Positions 23,101 through 34,642 of a stretch of DNA of 64,000 bases are shown here, piece by piece. Under the pieces are notes generated by a model that saw only the letters and a list, made by a program, of their open reading frames with translations, did no database searches and had not been told where the DNA came from. Source of the DNA: Cyanophora paradoxa (taxonomy: Eukaryota > Glaucocystophyceae > Cyanophorales > Cyanophoraceae); NCBI GenBank assembly GCA_004431415.1, contig QPMI01000411.1:292772-356771 (forward strand), in the 5' to 3' direction. The stretch's first letter is position 1. Each line of letters begins with the position of its first letter. Position numbers and translations under genes: made by a program.

Positions 23101-24878
23101 GATCTACGAGTACTTCAAGCACCAGGCGCGGGAGTACCGGCGGCGGCGGCACTGGTGGAAGGCGCTGGACAAGGAGCAGGAGGACGAGACGGTGCCGATG
23201 ACGTACCGCTCCATCCACTCCTGGGCCTTCTCGTCGCAGTACTACGCCGTCGTCGCCCTCGCCGCCTCGGCCCTCATCGGCCTCGTCTTCTCCGTCGAGT
23301 GCTGGCTCCGCCAGTCCTTCGACCCCCTCGAGGACCCCATGCTGGCGCTCATCGTCGGCGGCTCCCTGCTCGGCTGCAAGGTCATCAAGATCGCCTGCGA
23401 GGCCGCCGCCTTCGCCGTCAACTTCTGGAACTGCCGCAAGCGCTTCACCCTCTCGCGCGGGCAGCTCGAGCGCCTGCGGGCGATGGGCAAGCTCGGCAGG
23501 GGCGGCAGCCGCGCCTTCGACCGCTCCGACTCGCGCAGCACGACGACGGGCTTCACGGGCCTCTCCGGCGGCAAGGGCTCCGGCTCGGGCCAGGGCGTCC
23601 GCCGCGAAGGGAGCGTCATCTCGAGCTTCACGGCGCAGCGCAAGGGGGCCCCGGGGCGGCCCCCGCTCGGCTCGGCCTCCGTCATCGGCTCCGGGACGGC
23701 CGTGCACCGCAAGGGCTCGGAGCTCTCGGGCTCGGGCGTGCTCCGCGGCAACGCCCGCTTCGAGCAGGGCCTCAAGGCGGCGAGCGCGCCGGCCCTCGCG
23801 GCGGCCCCCAACGCCCTCCGGGACGCCACCTCGCGGGGCGCCCACTGGGCCGCCCTCCTCCGCAACCGCCTCGTCGAGCCCCCGCCGGCCCCGGCCCGCG
23901 CGGGGGCCGCCCTGCGCCCCAGCGGCAAGCGCGGCGCCGACCCCGAGGGGACGACCTCGAGGCGTTCCGGGCGTGGCGGGAGCGGCGGCACGCGCAGCAG
24001 ATGCGCGAGAGCGCGCGGCAGCGGCTCCAGCGGCACCAGCGCCTCTTCGACTCGCCGCCCGTCCCGGGGCGCCGCGCCCGCTCGGCCCCGCGCGGGCGCG
24101 GGCGGGGGCGGAGCGACGAGGAGGGGTACGAGGAGCGGAGGCGGCGGGAGCGGCGGCGGGGCCGCAGCTACGACGAGGCGGCGAGCCCCTCGGGCTCGGA
24201 GTCGCCCCCGCCCCTCCCCTCCGACTCGGAGAGCGACAGCCTCGCCAGCCGCTCCGGCTCCGAGACCGGCTCCGCCTCGAGCTCCGGCTCGGCCTCGGGC
24301 TCGGGCTCGGGCTCGGGCAGCGGCAGCAGCGGCAGCGGCAGCAGCCGCTCGGGAGCCGCGGGAGCGCCTCCACCGGCTCCTCCCGCACGGGCCGCTCGGG
24401 CGCCGGCGCGAGCGGCAGCGGCAGCCGCGCTCGCACGGGCGGCGGCTCGAGCGACGAAGAGGACGCGACGACGACGCACGGGAGCGCCCCGCCGGCGGCG
24501 CCCGACTGGCGGGCGCCGGTCGCCCCGCGGGGCGCGCCGCGCGCCGGGTCGGCCTCGTCGGAGGGGGCGACGAGCGGCGGCTCGCGCTCCGCCTCGCGCA
24601 CCCGCTCCTCCGCCTCGGCCTCGGCCTCCTCCGACGGGGGCACCCGCTCCCGCTCGGGCTCCTCGGGGTCCGAGGGCGAGCCCGCACCCCGCCCCCGGCC
24701 CCGAGGGGGGCGCCCCGCCCCGGCCCCCTCAACCCCTGACCCCTCCCTCTCATATCATATCCCCTCCTTGCCTGTACATCCGACTCCGGTCCTTTTCATG
24801 CCTCCTGCCCTTTCCCGCCCCTCGCGATGCCGGCAGCGCCCGCCCGCGCTTGACTCTGCGCCTCGCGCCGCGCTATGA
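8172..24878 (+). CDS. Giant receptor-like membrane protein: TIG repeats, GCC2/GCC3-type Cys-rich repeats, about ten membrane spans
   Basis: An ATG at 8172 leads, after a basic stretch, into the hydrophobic segment WTLAVVLAVIALLPAAQA, a signal sequence or anchor. IPT/TIG-like modules follow: IWPAEGPVEGGTQVT, then CHFGG...YVNSSKTLLCTAP at about 8670. Their C-terminal signature (LSTA..CE.P) recurs to 14.6 kb, and a clean copy sits at 15.57-15.76 kb. From 15.88 to 18.6 kb there are many CPPG/CPAGxFC units of the GCC2/GCC3 type. A further ectodomain reaches 21.05 kb. About ten hydrophobic spans lie between 21.06 and 23.43 kb. A Ser/Gly/Arg-rich cytoplasmic tail ends near 24.88 kb. The protein is probably several thousand residues long and at the cell surface or cilium. 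It could be more than one gene, but no internal stop-plus-promoter break was seen. Frames between 9.2 and 14.7 kb, and in the tail near 23.95 and 24.35 kb, are disturbed. Confidence 0.65.
15880..18620 (+). other. Cys-rich GCC2/GCC3-type repeat region of the giant protein
   Basis: Exons here encode units such as CPAGSFCRAGEAFPCPPGHFC, CPPGTYQDEAGQAFCKPC, CNPGTYS and CPAGFQCLAEGTVEPKPC, about one every 35-50 residues. Introns of the GTCCGCCC...CGCAG type fall between units, often directly after a GTY or GSY. This suggests unit-by-unit exon duplication. Known proteins with this motif are extracellular. Confidence 0.8.
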
Positions 24879-25700
24879 TATAGTATTAGTGTAGAATCGG
24901 TAATTAATATTGCTGTTGTAGTCTGCGCCTAGTATTCATATTCACATGCGCTGTGTACGTTCTTTAATTTGAATTATCCGCCTGCAAGGCCGCGTCCGAG
25001 GACACACCGACGCGCCAGGGGAATTGGGACTCATCGGACCCGTGATATCGATTCTAGAGCAGTCTCGCGAGCTCCGGATCCCGTGTCTCGCTGTACGAGG
25101 TCGAGCCAAAACTGAAGATGCCAAAATTGTATGAGGTACGGTATGAGGTTTAAATTTAGCAAATGCCATAATGCATCATTATTCCCGCACATGTTGGCCC
25201 AATTGCAACTTGGCAGGTTGGCCTCCTGCTTTGAATTTAGTGATCAGCCTCACAGAAAGTCAAGCATCATGATATCGATCAAGATCTAGAGCCTCGGGGT
25301 CCGCTGCCAGGCCGCATAGAACGTGCACAGCCTCAAGAGGCCTGAGACAGCTACGGCATGGTCACCTTGAAACATGATCATGACCCAAAGTGCCACCGCG
25401 GTGGCCGGTCGCCGGTGGAGTGCAGTTCACGTGATTCGAAATCAAGGCACCCGCGATCGCAGCTGCAGTCCACGTAAATTCGAGTTCGGGCCCCGGGCCC
25501 AGCCCGGCCAAAGGAATTCGAACACAAAACGTGGCTGATGACCGCGAATTACCGCTACTGGCTACTGGCTACCACTACTAGACTACTCAAGAAAGGGCCC
25601 CCCGAAGGCCCGCGGGGCCTCGAGCGAGCTCCGAGGCCGGGCTCGGGCCGGGGCCGGGGCCGGGCGGGGCGCGCCGGGCAGGGGCCGGGCAGCGCTGCAG
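24879..25700. other. Convergent intergenic region
   Basis: It lies between the 3' ends of the giant gene (+) and the first ABCG gene (-). It is richer in A/T than the genes, especially 24870-25250. No exon-like frame, tRNA or repeat was recognised. The gene ends at 24739, 24878 or 24894 depending on which tail frame is right. Confidence 0.5.
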
Positions 25701-28700
25701 CTAGCGGCGCTTGGCGGGGTAGGAGAGGCGGAGGACGAGGAAGGCGAGGAGGCGCGCCGCGAGGCCGAAGCCCAGCAGCACGAGCAGGTCCTGCTCGCGG
25801 GGAGAGGGGGAGGGCGAGGGGGGCGCGTGAGCTCGAGGAGAGGAAAACGAGAGGGGGCGGAAGCGAGAGGCGGGGGCGGGCCTTCTCGAGCTGGTCGAAG
25901 CGGTAGGACTGGCCGCGGTCGCGGTCCGCCGCGCTCGACTCGACGTACGCGACCACCGCCGCCAGCGACTCGGCGTCCATCCGCTCCCGCCGCACCTGCC
26001 CCGCCCCCGAGGCACCGTCAGGCCGGCCCGCCGCCCGAGCGCACGCCGCGCTTCGGCCACGGCTAATCTAGCTTCGAGGAGGCCGCCGGGAAGCGCTATG
26101 AAGTAAGAATCGCGGGGGACGGGGCGGGGGCGGGCCTCGGCGTTGAAGAGGGCCTCGCCGGCCCAGCGGCCCCAGCAGAACTGGCCCGCGAAGTTGGGCT
26201 GCACCCCCAGCCCCGCGATCATGGCCGCCGTCGCCGCGAGCAGCAGCGCCCCCTCCTGGATGACGACGAGGGCCGAGGCGCAGTAGCCCACCCCGAAGGC
26301 CGCGAACTCGAGGAGCAGCACGGCCCCGAGGTAGGGCCCGAAGGGGCCCACCGGGCTCGCCGTCATCACGTACACGCTCGTCAGCGTCAGCGAGCCTGCG
26401 CGCGCCGCCGCCGGCATCGGGGGCGGCCGAGCCTCGTGGCGGGGCGGGGCGGGGCGGGGCGGGGCGGGGCGGGCGCACTGACGGCGATGGTGGGGAGGTC
26501 GGCGAGGCAGCGGGCGAGGAAGTAGGCCCCGGGGCTCAGGCCCGCCCCGCACTCCCGCCAGAACACCCCCCGCTCCCGCCCTGCGCGTGTGCGCGCCGGG
26601 CGGTCAGCTCAGAGGGGCGGCGCGCTGGACGACTCGCGCGCGCGCTCGCTGGCGCGCCGAAGGTGCGGACGCCCATGGTGACGGAGATGAGGCCCACCGC
26701 CATCGTGAAGAAGCGCGCCAGCTGCCGGCCCCCGGGGCTCTCAGCGGGCGGGGGCCGGCGGGGCGGGGGGGGCGGAGCCGGCGCGCCTGGTCCGTCGAGT
26801 CGACTTCGGGGGTCGTGCAGAAGGGCTGCAGAGGGGCGCCCCCGCCTCAGGCGGGCCCGGCGGGGCGGGGCGGGGCGGGGGGCGGGGGGCGGGGCGGGCC
26901 ATGAAGACGTTGAGGCAGAGGGGGCGGTAGCGGAGGGGGATGGGCGGCACGTAGACCGACTGCGGCTCGAACGCGATCCCTGCGAGCGAGGGAGCGTCAG
27001 CGGCGCCTCGCCAGCGGGGCGGGCGGGGCGGGGCGGGGCGGGCCGAGGATGAGGCCGGCGATGGCGGAGGTGAGGACGTCCGTCACCAGCGACCCCGTCG
27101 CGTGCTTCGCCTGCCGCGTCGGCGTCGGCCCCGGCCCCGGCCCCGGCCGGGGCGCGTGGCGGCACCTGGTCGGCGGAGCGGGCGGCGAAGTGGGCGAGCT
27201 GGCGCAGGAAGCCCGGGCCCCGCGCCGGCGCCCCGGCCGCCGACGCCGCCTCCTCCTCCTCCCGGGGCCGGCTTCCGGGGGCCGGGCCGAGGGCAGGCGG
27301 CGGGCCTCCCAGAGGGCGGGCAGATCGGGCTGGGCGGGGCCGAGCACGGGCGGGGCGGCGCCTGCGTGCTCCCCGCCCGGGGCCGCGGGCGAGGGGAGGG
27401 CCCCGACGCCTGCGCCGCCTCGGCCGACCCCGCGGGGTGTCGGCCTCGTCGGAGGGGGGTACGGCCCCCGCGAGGAGGTCCACCATGTGGTCCGCTGCGC
27501 GGCGCGCTCGCTCGGCCGCGCCCCGCGGGCACCCGTACCCCCGGGGCGCCGCCTCGCACCGGGGTTGACGAGCTTGGGGCAAGGGAAACCGAGGGAGGCG
27601 AAGTAGGGCTCGGCGGCCCCGGGGGGGCCCAGGTAGGCGAGGCGCCCGCCTACGCCGCGGCGGTGAGCGGGGCGGAGGGGGCGGGCGGGGGGAGAGGGGG
27701 GGCGGGCGGGCCGGGGATGCCGGGGGAGGGCCCGAGGAGGGCCACCACGTCGAACTCGCGGAAGATCTCGAACCTGCCGCCCCGCCCCGCCCCGCCCCGC
27801 CCGGTCAGCCGCCGGCAGAGCGCGGGCCCGAGGCGGCCGGCGGGGGCGCGCCGCGGCTGGTGGATGACGTTGACGACTGTAACGCCCGAGCCGGCCAGCC
27901 CGCGGAAGAGCGCGAACCTGCCGCCCGCGCTCAGCCGGGGGCGGACGGGCGGCCCGGCCCGGGGCGGGGCGGGGCGGGGCGCTGACACGTCCTGGGCGGT
28001 GGTGGCGTCGAGGCCGCTGGTGCCCTGCGCGCGGGCGCCGGCCCCGCCGCGCCTCAGCGAGGGGAAGGAAGCGGGAAGGCAGAGGGCGGGGCGGGGCGGG
28101 CCTCGTCGACGAGGAGGAGGTCGGGGGCGGCGACGAGCTCCAGGCCGACGCTCACGCGCTTCCGCTGGCCCCCGCTCACCCCGAGGCTCCCCTCCCTGAA
28201 GCAGCCTCAGCAGGCCGCCCCAGACCACCCCGGCGGGGCGGGACGGGGCGGGGGCGGGGCGGGGAGGGGGCACCGCTCGTCGCCGACGATGCGGTGGCGC
28301 TGCTCGGAGAGCCCGAGCCGCTCCACGCACCACTCCACCTGGGCCCCGCCTCAGGGGGGAGGAAGTGGTGGGGGGTAGGGCCTTGCCTGGGCCCGCCGCT
28401 GGTCGTCGGACCACTCCGCCGGCAGCCGCAGCTTCGCGCTGTACATCAGATTCTACGGAGGAAAGGGTCACGGGGGACGAGCAAGGCGGGCGGGGGAGGG
28501 AGCTAGGGGGTACGCGGCCGCGCCTCCATGACGGTGAGGTCCCGGAGCATGACGTCATCCTGGGGGAACGTCGGACGGGGGGTACGAGGGCGGCGAAAAG
28601 TCGGGGACGGACCTGGGGGACGTAGCCGACGCGGGCGGTGCTGCGGGGGGGTACGGGGCGCCCGCCGACGAGGACGCGGCCGGCGGTCGGGGCGAGCTTC

Positions 28701-29716
28701 CCCGCCAGCAGCTGCAGCAGGACCGACTTGCCCGCCCCGGACGGGCCTGTACCCCCGCCCCGCCCCGCTCATGCCAGGCGGCGCGGGGACTGGGGCGGGG
28801 GCGGGGCGGGGCGGGGGCGACGGACCGAGGATGGCGTGGACGCCGGCGGCGGGGAATGCGCCGTTGAGGTTGGAGAGGATGGGCCGGCCCCGCGCCGAGA
28901 AGCCCAGGCCCTCGAAGGAGAGCCCGTACCCCCGCCCGCGCCCCGGGCCGGGCGGGGCGGGGGGCGAGGCGGCGCCGCCGGCGTCCGCGACGCGCCCGAA
29001 GCGCCCCGCGTAACGGAAGCGGCCCTCGTAGAAGCGCACGAAGGCCTGCCGCCGCGCCGGTCACCAGAGGGCGCGCGGGGGGAGGGGCGGGGAGGGGGCG
29101 CGCGTGGAGGCCGAGGAGGGCGAGGGCGCCCAGGACGAGGAGGATGACGCCGCCTGCGGCGAGGCTCGGCGCGGGGCGGCGCGGGGCGGGGCGGGGCGGG
29201 GCGCGTGGGGCGCGCGGACCGAAGAAGAAGCCGCGGCGGCTGCCCTCGGGGCAGATGTACGTCGACTCGCACGGGATGGGCTCAGCGTAGCCCGCCCGGC
29301 AGAAGGCGCCCCGCGGGCACGGCAGCTCCTCGCGGCCCCCCGGCGGGCAGTACATCCCCTCCCTGCGGGCCGCCCGGCCTGCGTGAGCGCGCGCGCGCAT
29401 GTGTGGACGTGCGTACGCACCGGCATCGTCGGGGCGGCGTGTTCTGGAGGCAGAGCCATCCCTGCGGGCAGTCGTACGGCGCGATGCCGCGCGGCCGCCT
29501 GAACGACGTGCAGTCGTATCTGAGAACATCAGGTTAACGTTGGGGTTAGCGGGGAGGAGAGGCTCGCGGTAAGCGTTGAGGTCGGTCACTCGAGCTCACG
29601 CGCGCGCACCCTGGAGGGCAGACGCCAGGAGGCAGCTGAGACTGCTGAGCAGCGGCAAGACTCGACAGGAAAAGGACGACAGCGGCCTGGACGGCGCCGG
29701 CGCCACCGGGCGCCAT
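25701..29716 (-). CDS. ABCG-family half-transporter 1 with Cys-rich N-terminal ectodomain
   Basis: The start is the ATG at 29716. It opens a signal peptide (MAPGGAGAVQAAVVLFLSSL) and joins in phase to a Cys-rich segment (GYDCTSF..., YDCPQGWLCLQN). EGMYCPPGGREELPCPRGAFC follows, then a membrane span (GGVILLVLGALALLGL). The nucleotide-binding domain comes next: FEGLGFSARGRPILSNLNG, a Walker A region ending SGAGKSVLLQLLAGKL, Q-loop VGYVPQDDVMLRDLTVMENL, signature VSGGQRKRVSVG, Walker B DLLLVDE and TSGLDATTAQD. Membrane-domain exons follow (AVGLISVTMGVRTF, YLGAVLLLEFAAFGVGY). The protein ends SYPAKRR at 25701. The order ectodomain-NBD-TMD matches plant ABCG transporters with a Cys-rich N-terminus. 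The substrate is unknown; lipids or surface polymers are usual for the family. DEPTSGLD reads DE-GTSGLD in my splice. Confidence 0.82.
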
Positions 29717-30233
29717 CCCGGGCGGGTGTGTTCGCTAGTGCTCGCGTATCGCAGATCGGGCGCGCTGCTGATCGGCACTACTAGTCATCCTTAAAGCTTG
29801 CTCACTTTCCGCCGCTGCTCACTTCTGCGTACTTCGCTCAGCGACGCTCAGTGCGCTCACAGCTGGACGGGTACCGCATGCAACCGTACATCGTACTTAG
29901 GGTCCTAGTGCGGGTACTTGGCTCATACCTGGCGTTGCCGACCTCCGGGATCCGTGATGTTGCCAGCTGCAGTACCAAGCAGCACTCCGGCCCAGCTTCT
30001 TGCGCTTCTTGTTACGGTTGTTCGGAGCTAGCTAGGGCGCGCCGGCGCGTGCGCATCGATATCGACATCGCGGGCTGTCGACACGACATGTCGACCACGC
30101 GTGACTCCTCGTGGTTGCGAGCTCCTGTCACTCCGCTTTAGCTTAGGTTACTGTGCGATTTAGCAAGATTGCTGCCGCTTAGCTGAGCCTAGCCCGAGGG
30201 AGGCGGTGCGGCGGCGCGTTCAGCTGCAGCGCG
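29717..30233. promoter_or_regulatory. Shared intergenic region of two divergent ABCG genes
   Basis: The two ABCG start codons face away from each other across about 0.5 kb, so this should hold both promoters and may co-regulate them. It contains a cluster of ATCGAT/GATATCGA and GTCGAC palindromes at 30055-30105. An upstream signal-peptide exon of the plus-strand gene could also lie here. A candidate ATG at 29957 opens MLPAAVPSSTPAQLLALLV, but I found no phase-consistent donor for it. Confidence 0.5.
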
Positions 30234-33200
30234 ATGGCCGGCGCGTACACGTGCGAGGCGGGGAAGGACTGCGTCGGTGTGCAGGTGCTCTCCGACGCGC
30301 CCCTGCGCTGCAGCAGCGGTTCGTTCTGTTCTTCCGGGCCGGCGCCCCGCGGGCCTGGCGCCTGCAGCTAACGCGCGTCAAGGAATGGCTTGCCCCGGAG
30401 GGAACTTTACGATGTCCTGGTGCCCGGAGGGATCCTACTGCCCTCTGTCGCTCGGCAGGCCGTGCGCACGAGCCGCGCCCCGCCGCGCACGGCCGCCTTC
30501 CTCGAATCCGTGCGTATGCGCGCCGCCTGACCCGACCGCAGGCTGGAATGCACGAAGGGCAGCTTCTGCCCCGACGCGATGGCGGAGCCCATCCCCTGCC
30601 CCGTGGCCTCGCAATGCCCCGCGGGGGCCCGCATCTACTCGCAGTACCTCTACATCCTCATCGCCGCCCCCTTTGTTCTCGCCACGTTTGTTTTGCTCGC
30701 CCGCACCCTCCTCGCCGCCGCCGGGCGCACGCTCTTCTGCCGTCGCGTGCGCCACGACGTGCGGCCGGGCCCCTCGGCGCGCGGGGCGGGGGCGGCGGGC
30801 GGCGGGGCCGGGGAGGTGGCGGTGGCGGTGTCGGACCTGGGGACGGACCTGGCGGCGCTGGCGGAGCCGGCGGCGCCGCGGGCGCTGCACGTGCGCTTCG
30901 AGCGGCTCAGTGTCGCCGTGCGCGGCGAGCGCGGGCGGGAGACCCTCGTCCTCAGGGACGTCTCCGGCGACTTCAAGCCCGGCCAGGCCCGCACCCCTGT
31001 CCCCCCCCCCCCCCCCCCCCCCCTCCTCAGCCGCCACCGGGTGCAGGTGACGGCCGTGATGGGGGCCTCCGGGGCCGGCAAGACCACGTGCGCCGCCCCC
31101 CTCCCCCACTCCTCCGGCGCCCCCCCGCCCTCTGACGCCCGCCCCGCAGCCTCGTCGTGCGCCCTCTACCCCTCCTTCCCCCCTCCCCTCCCCCCCCCGG
31201 CCCTCCCGACGGGCGGCAGAACGTGCTGCTGGGGAAGCTGGCGCACTCGAAGGGGCGGGTGCTGGTGAACGGGGCGGAGGAGCGCATGGCGCGCTTCGCC
31301 CGCCTCGTCGGCTTCGTGCCCCAGGCCCGCAGCGCCCCCCGCGCCGGCCCCGAGGCGCGCCTCGCGCGGCTGACGGGCGCGCCGCAGGACGACGTCCTCC
31401 TAAGGGCCCTCACCGTCCGCGAGGCCCGCCCGCCCCGCCGCCCCTCCCCCTCCACTCCCCCAGCCGACCCCCCACGGGCCCCCCGCAGACTCTGGAGCAC
31501 GCGGCTGCGACGCGGCTGCCGCGTGGCGCCACCCGCGCCCAGCGCGCCGCCGTCGTCGACCGGCGCGCCGCCCTCCTCCCCGCGGGGCCGTGTGCCGGCG
31601 GGGCTGACGAGGGCCGGTCAGGGCGCTGGAGACGCTGCAGCTCGCCTCGCTCGCCTCCCGCCTCGTCGGCGACGAGCTCCGCCGCGGTGCGCCGCACCCG
31701 CCGCTCCCGCCGGCCGCCCCGCCCCGCCCCGCGCCCGCGCGACCGCCCCGCCGCGCCCCGCCCCGGGCGCAGGCCTCTCCCGCTCGGAGCGCAAGCGCCT
31801 CAACATCGGCGTGCGCTCCGCGCCGCCCCCGCGCCGCCCGCGCCGCCTCGCCGGCCCCTGAGCGCGAGGAGGCAGGTGGAGCTCGTGGCCGAGCCGCGCC
31901 TCCTCTTCGTCGACGAGGCCCGCCCACCCGCCCGCCCGCCCGCCCGCCCGCCCCCGCCGCTGAGGCCGAGGCCCTCGCGCAGCCGACCACGGGCCTCGAC
32001 GCGCGCACCTCCCACGTGCGCCCCCCGCCCCCTGTGCTCCTTGGTCCTCCTGGGGCCCGAGCGGGGCGGGGCGGCCGGCAGGAGCTGGTGGAGGCCCTGG
32101 GGCGCATCGCGGGGGCGGGGGTCACGGTCGTCGCCGTGCTGCACCAGCCGCGCTACGAGATCCTCCAGATGTGCTCCGAGGTCCTCCCCCATGCCCCCCC
32201 AATATCAATATCAATATCAATGACTCCGCCCAGGTGCTGCTGCTGGGCAAGGGCGGCTTCGTGGCCTTCCAGGGGCGCCCCGACCGCGCCCTCCACTACT
32301 TCCAGGCCCGCCCCGCCCCGCCCCGCCCCGCCCCGCCCCCCCCGGCCCCGCCCCGCCCTGAGGCTCGCTCTGCTCCCCCCGCAGGAGCTGGGGTACCGCC
32401 TCGAGGAGGGCATGAACCCCGCCGACCTCTTCCTCGACGTCCTCAACTGCCGCGCCGTCCGCCCCTGCCCCCGTACCCCGCTTCCCCAAGCGACCCGTAC
32501 CCCTTCTTTTCCGAGCGCGCGGGCCCGGCAGATGCGGGAGGCGGCGCCGCCGGCCGCGCTGCCGCCGCTCTCGGGGCGGCACCTCCCCATCCCCTCCCCA
32601 TCCTTCCGCTCCTCCCGGGTGCTCCCGCCTCCCCTTTCTTTCCCCTGCGCCCTCTGAAGGCCGGCGCGCCCCCCGCAGCACTCCCTGCGCCTCCCGCCGC
32701 TCGGCTCCTCGCCGGCGCTCGCGGGAGCAGGGGAGGCGGCGGGAGAGGCGGCGGGGGGGGCGGGCGGGGCCGGGGGCGAGCTGCTGCCGACGACGCTCGA
32801 GTTCCTCGAGGCGGCCGCGCGCGCCCACGGGGTACGCCCTCTCGTACCCCCCCCTCACCCGCCCCCTTCCGACCCCCCGCCGCGCGGCAGGTCACGCTCG
32901 ACCCAGGGGACGCGCCGGCCCCGGGCGAGGCGGCGGAGCGGGAGCGCGCGGCGGCGGCGCCCCCGGCGGGGCGCTGCGGATCGGGGGCGAGCGGTGGGGC
33001 CGCCTGGAGGGCGGGGAGGGCCTGCTGGCGTGGGCGGGGCGGGCGCTGCGGGGCGACGGGCGGGCCTCGCTGCGGCGCACCCCGGGCTTCTGGCGGCAGC
33101 TCCCCTCTACTTCGCCCGGTGCCGCCCCCGCTGGCCGCCGCCGCCCGCCGCGCCGGCCGCCGCGGCGCCGGCTCACGCTGGGCCAGGGACGTGCGGAGCA

Positions 33201-34642
33201 CGCTGCACGACCGGTCTACCTCGTCCTCGGCATCGTCTCCATGCTCCTCGCCGGCTCCTCCATGTGCGTCGCGCCCGGCGGCCGCCCTCCCCCGCGCCGC
33301 GCCGCGCCGCGCCCCGCGTCACCGGCGGCGCAACGCAGGGCGGCGGGGTTCAACGGGCGGGTGCGGTACCTGCCGCGGCTGCCGGCGGCGGTCGTCGCGG
33401 TGTGCCCGATGGCCGTGCGCGAGCGCTGCGCCACGGAGGCCGCCCTCGGCATCATCCCTACTACCTCGTCCGTCCCGCCCGCCCCGCCCCTCAGCCTCCG
33501 CCCGCCCGCCCGCCCGCACCGCCCTCACCCGCTCCTCCTCCTCCTCCTTCTTCTCTCCCCGCAGGGCTTCTACCTGACGATGATCCTGGGGGCGATCTGC
33601 GCCGTCGCCGCCGTCCCCTCATTCGCCAACGACCGGCCCCTCTACTACCGCGAGGCCCGCTCCGCCCGCCCCGCCCCGCCCCCGCCCCCTCCCTGCCCGC
33701 CCCCTCTCACCCTCTTGTTCCCCGCAGGTCGCCGCCGGCTGCAGCGCCCCCGCCTTCTTCGTGCGCCCTTCCCCCGCCCCCGCTTCGACGCGTGCACGCC
33801 GCTTTGTCTGAACGCTGCCGCCCTCTCCGCAGGTCGCCAAGTGTGCCTTTGACGTGGTCCGATCTTGCCCCCCGCTTCCTTCCCACCCTCTCCGCCCCCC
33901 CTCAGCGCCGGCAGATCAACGTCTTCGTCCGCGCGTTCGTCTTCTGCGCCTTCTTCGTGCTCATGATCGGGGCCCCGGGCGGCTTCTGGCCCTGGCTCGG
34001 CATCGTCTTCCCCCTCTGCTGGCCCGCCCCCGCCCCCGCTTCTCGCCGGCGCCCCCGGCTGCCCCCGAGTGCCCGCCCCTGAGGCGGGGGCCGGGCTGGG
34101 CAGGTGCGCGTACGGGGTCGGGTACATCGCGGCGTGCGTGCTGCCGAAGGAGCGGGCGTCGATTGTGGCGGCCGTCGCCGGCGTCGCCTCCGTCATCACC
34201 TCCGGCCTCTCCCCGTCCCTCGCCCAGGTCAAGGACCGCTACGGGCCCATGCAGGCCCGCCCCCGCCCCGGCCCCGCCCGCCCCGCCCCGGCGCCGTCGC
34301 CCCCCCGCCGGCCTCGAGCGCCTCCGCGCGGCGGCAGGTGCTCTGGTGGGTCTCCTTCAACCGGTGGTCGGCGGAGGGGATGGTCATCCTCGCCCTCTCC
34401 GAGTACCGCGCCCGCGGCTTCGACGTCGCCGGGCCCCTCGCCACGCAGGGCTACGAGCTCGACAACTACGTGCGCCCGCCCGCCCCCGCCCCTGGCTCCC
34501 CCGCCCGGCTTCGGGGGTGCGGCGGTGACGAACTCGGCGGGGGCAGTGGCTGGACGTGCTGGTGCCGCTGCTGCTCGGCGTCTCCCACCGCCTCGTCGCC
34601 TTCCTCTGCCTCCGCTACCGCCACCGCGAGAAGCAGCGCTAG
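30234..34642 (+). CDS. ABCG-family half-transporter 2 with Cys-rich N-terminal ectodomain
   Basis: The first certain exon (ATG 30234) reads MAGAYTCEAGKDCVGVQ. Cys-rich exons WCPEGSYCPLS and CTKGSFCPDAMAEPIPCP follow, then a membrane span (YLYILIAAPFVLATFVLLA). The NBD holds Walker A MGASGAGKTT, Q-loop VGFVPQDDVLLRALTV, signature LSRSERKRLNIGV, Walker B LLFVDE joined to PTTGLDARTS across a GC-AG intron at 31918-31982, and the H-loop in VVAVLHQPRYEI. NPADLFLDVLN follows. TMD exons include GFYLTMILGAICAVAAVPSF, FVFCAFFVLMIGAPGGFW, YGVGYIAACVLPKERASIV and LWWVSFNRWSAEGMV. The stop is at 34642. All ATPase motifs are present, so it should be active. It is probably a paralogue and possible heterodimer partner of the divergent gene at 25701-29716. 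A true signal peptide was not placed, so the 5' end may be incomplete. Confidence 0.82.
31001..31023 (+). repeat. 23-nt C run in an intron just before Walker A
   Basis: The intron 30987-31046 separates GDFKPGQ from VTAVMGASGAGKTT. It begins GCCCGCAC, contains 23 consecutive C, and ends GTGCAG. It is another GC-AG intron with a homopolymer in the pyrimidine tract. Confidence 0.75.

Noticed and set aside
22811-24643. A 610-codon minus-strand open frame
   Set aside because: It is antisense to clear membrane spans and the Ser-rich tail. Its composition is a mirror of that sequence.
24879-25560. tRNA gene in the A/T-rich spacer
   Set aside because: No T-loop consensus with a matching acceptor stem was found here or in the other spacers.
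29957-30030. Signal-peptide exon for ABCG gene 2 (MLPAAVPSSTPAQLLALLV)
   Set aside because: It looks like a signal peptide, but none of its GT donors joins in phase to the exon at 30234.
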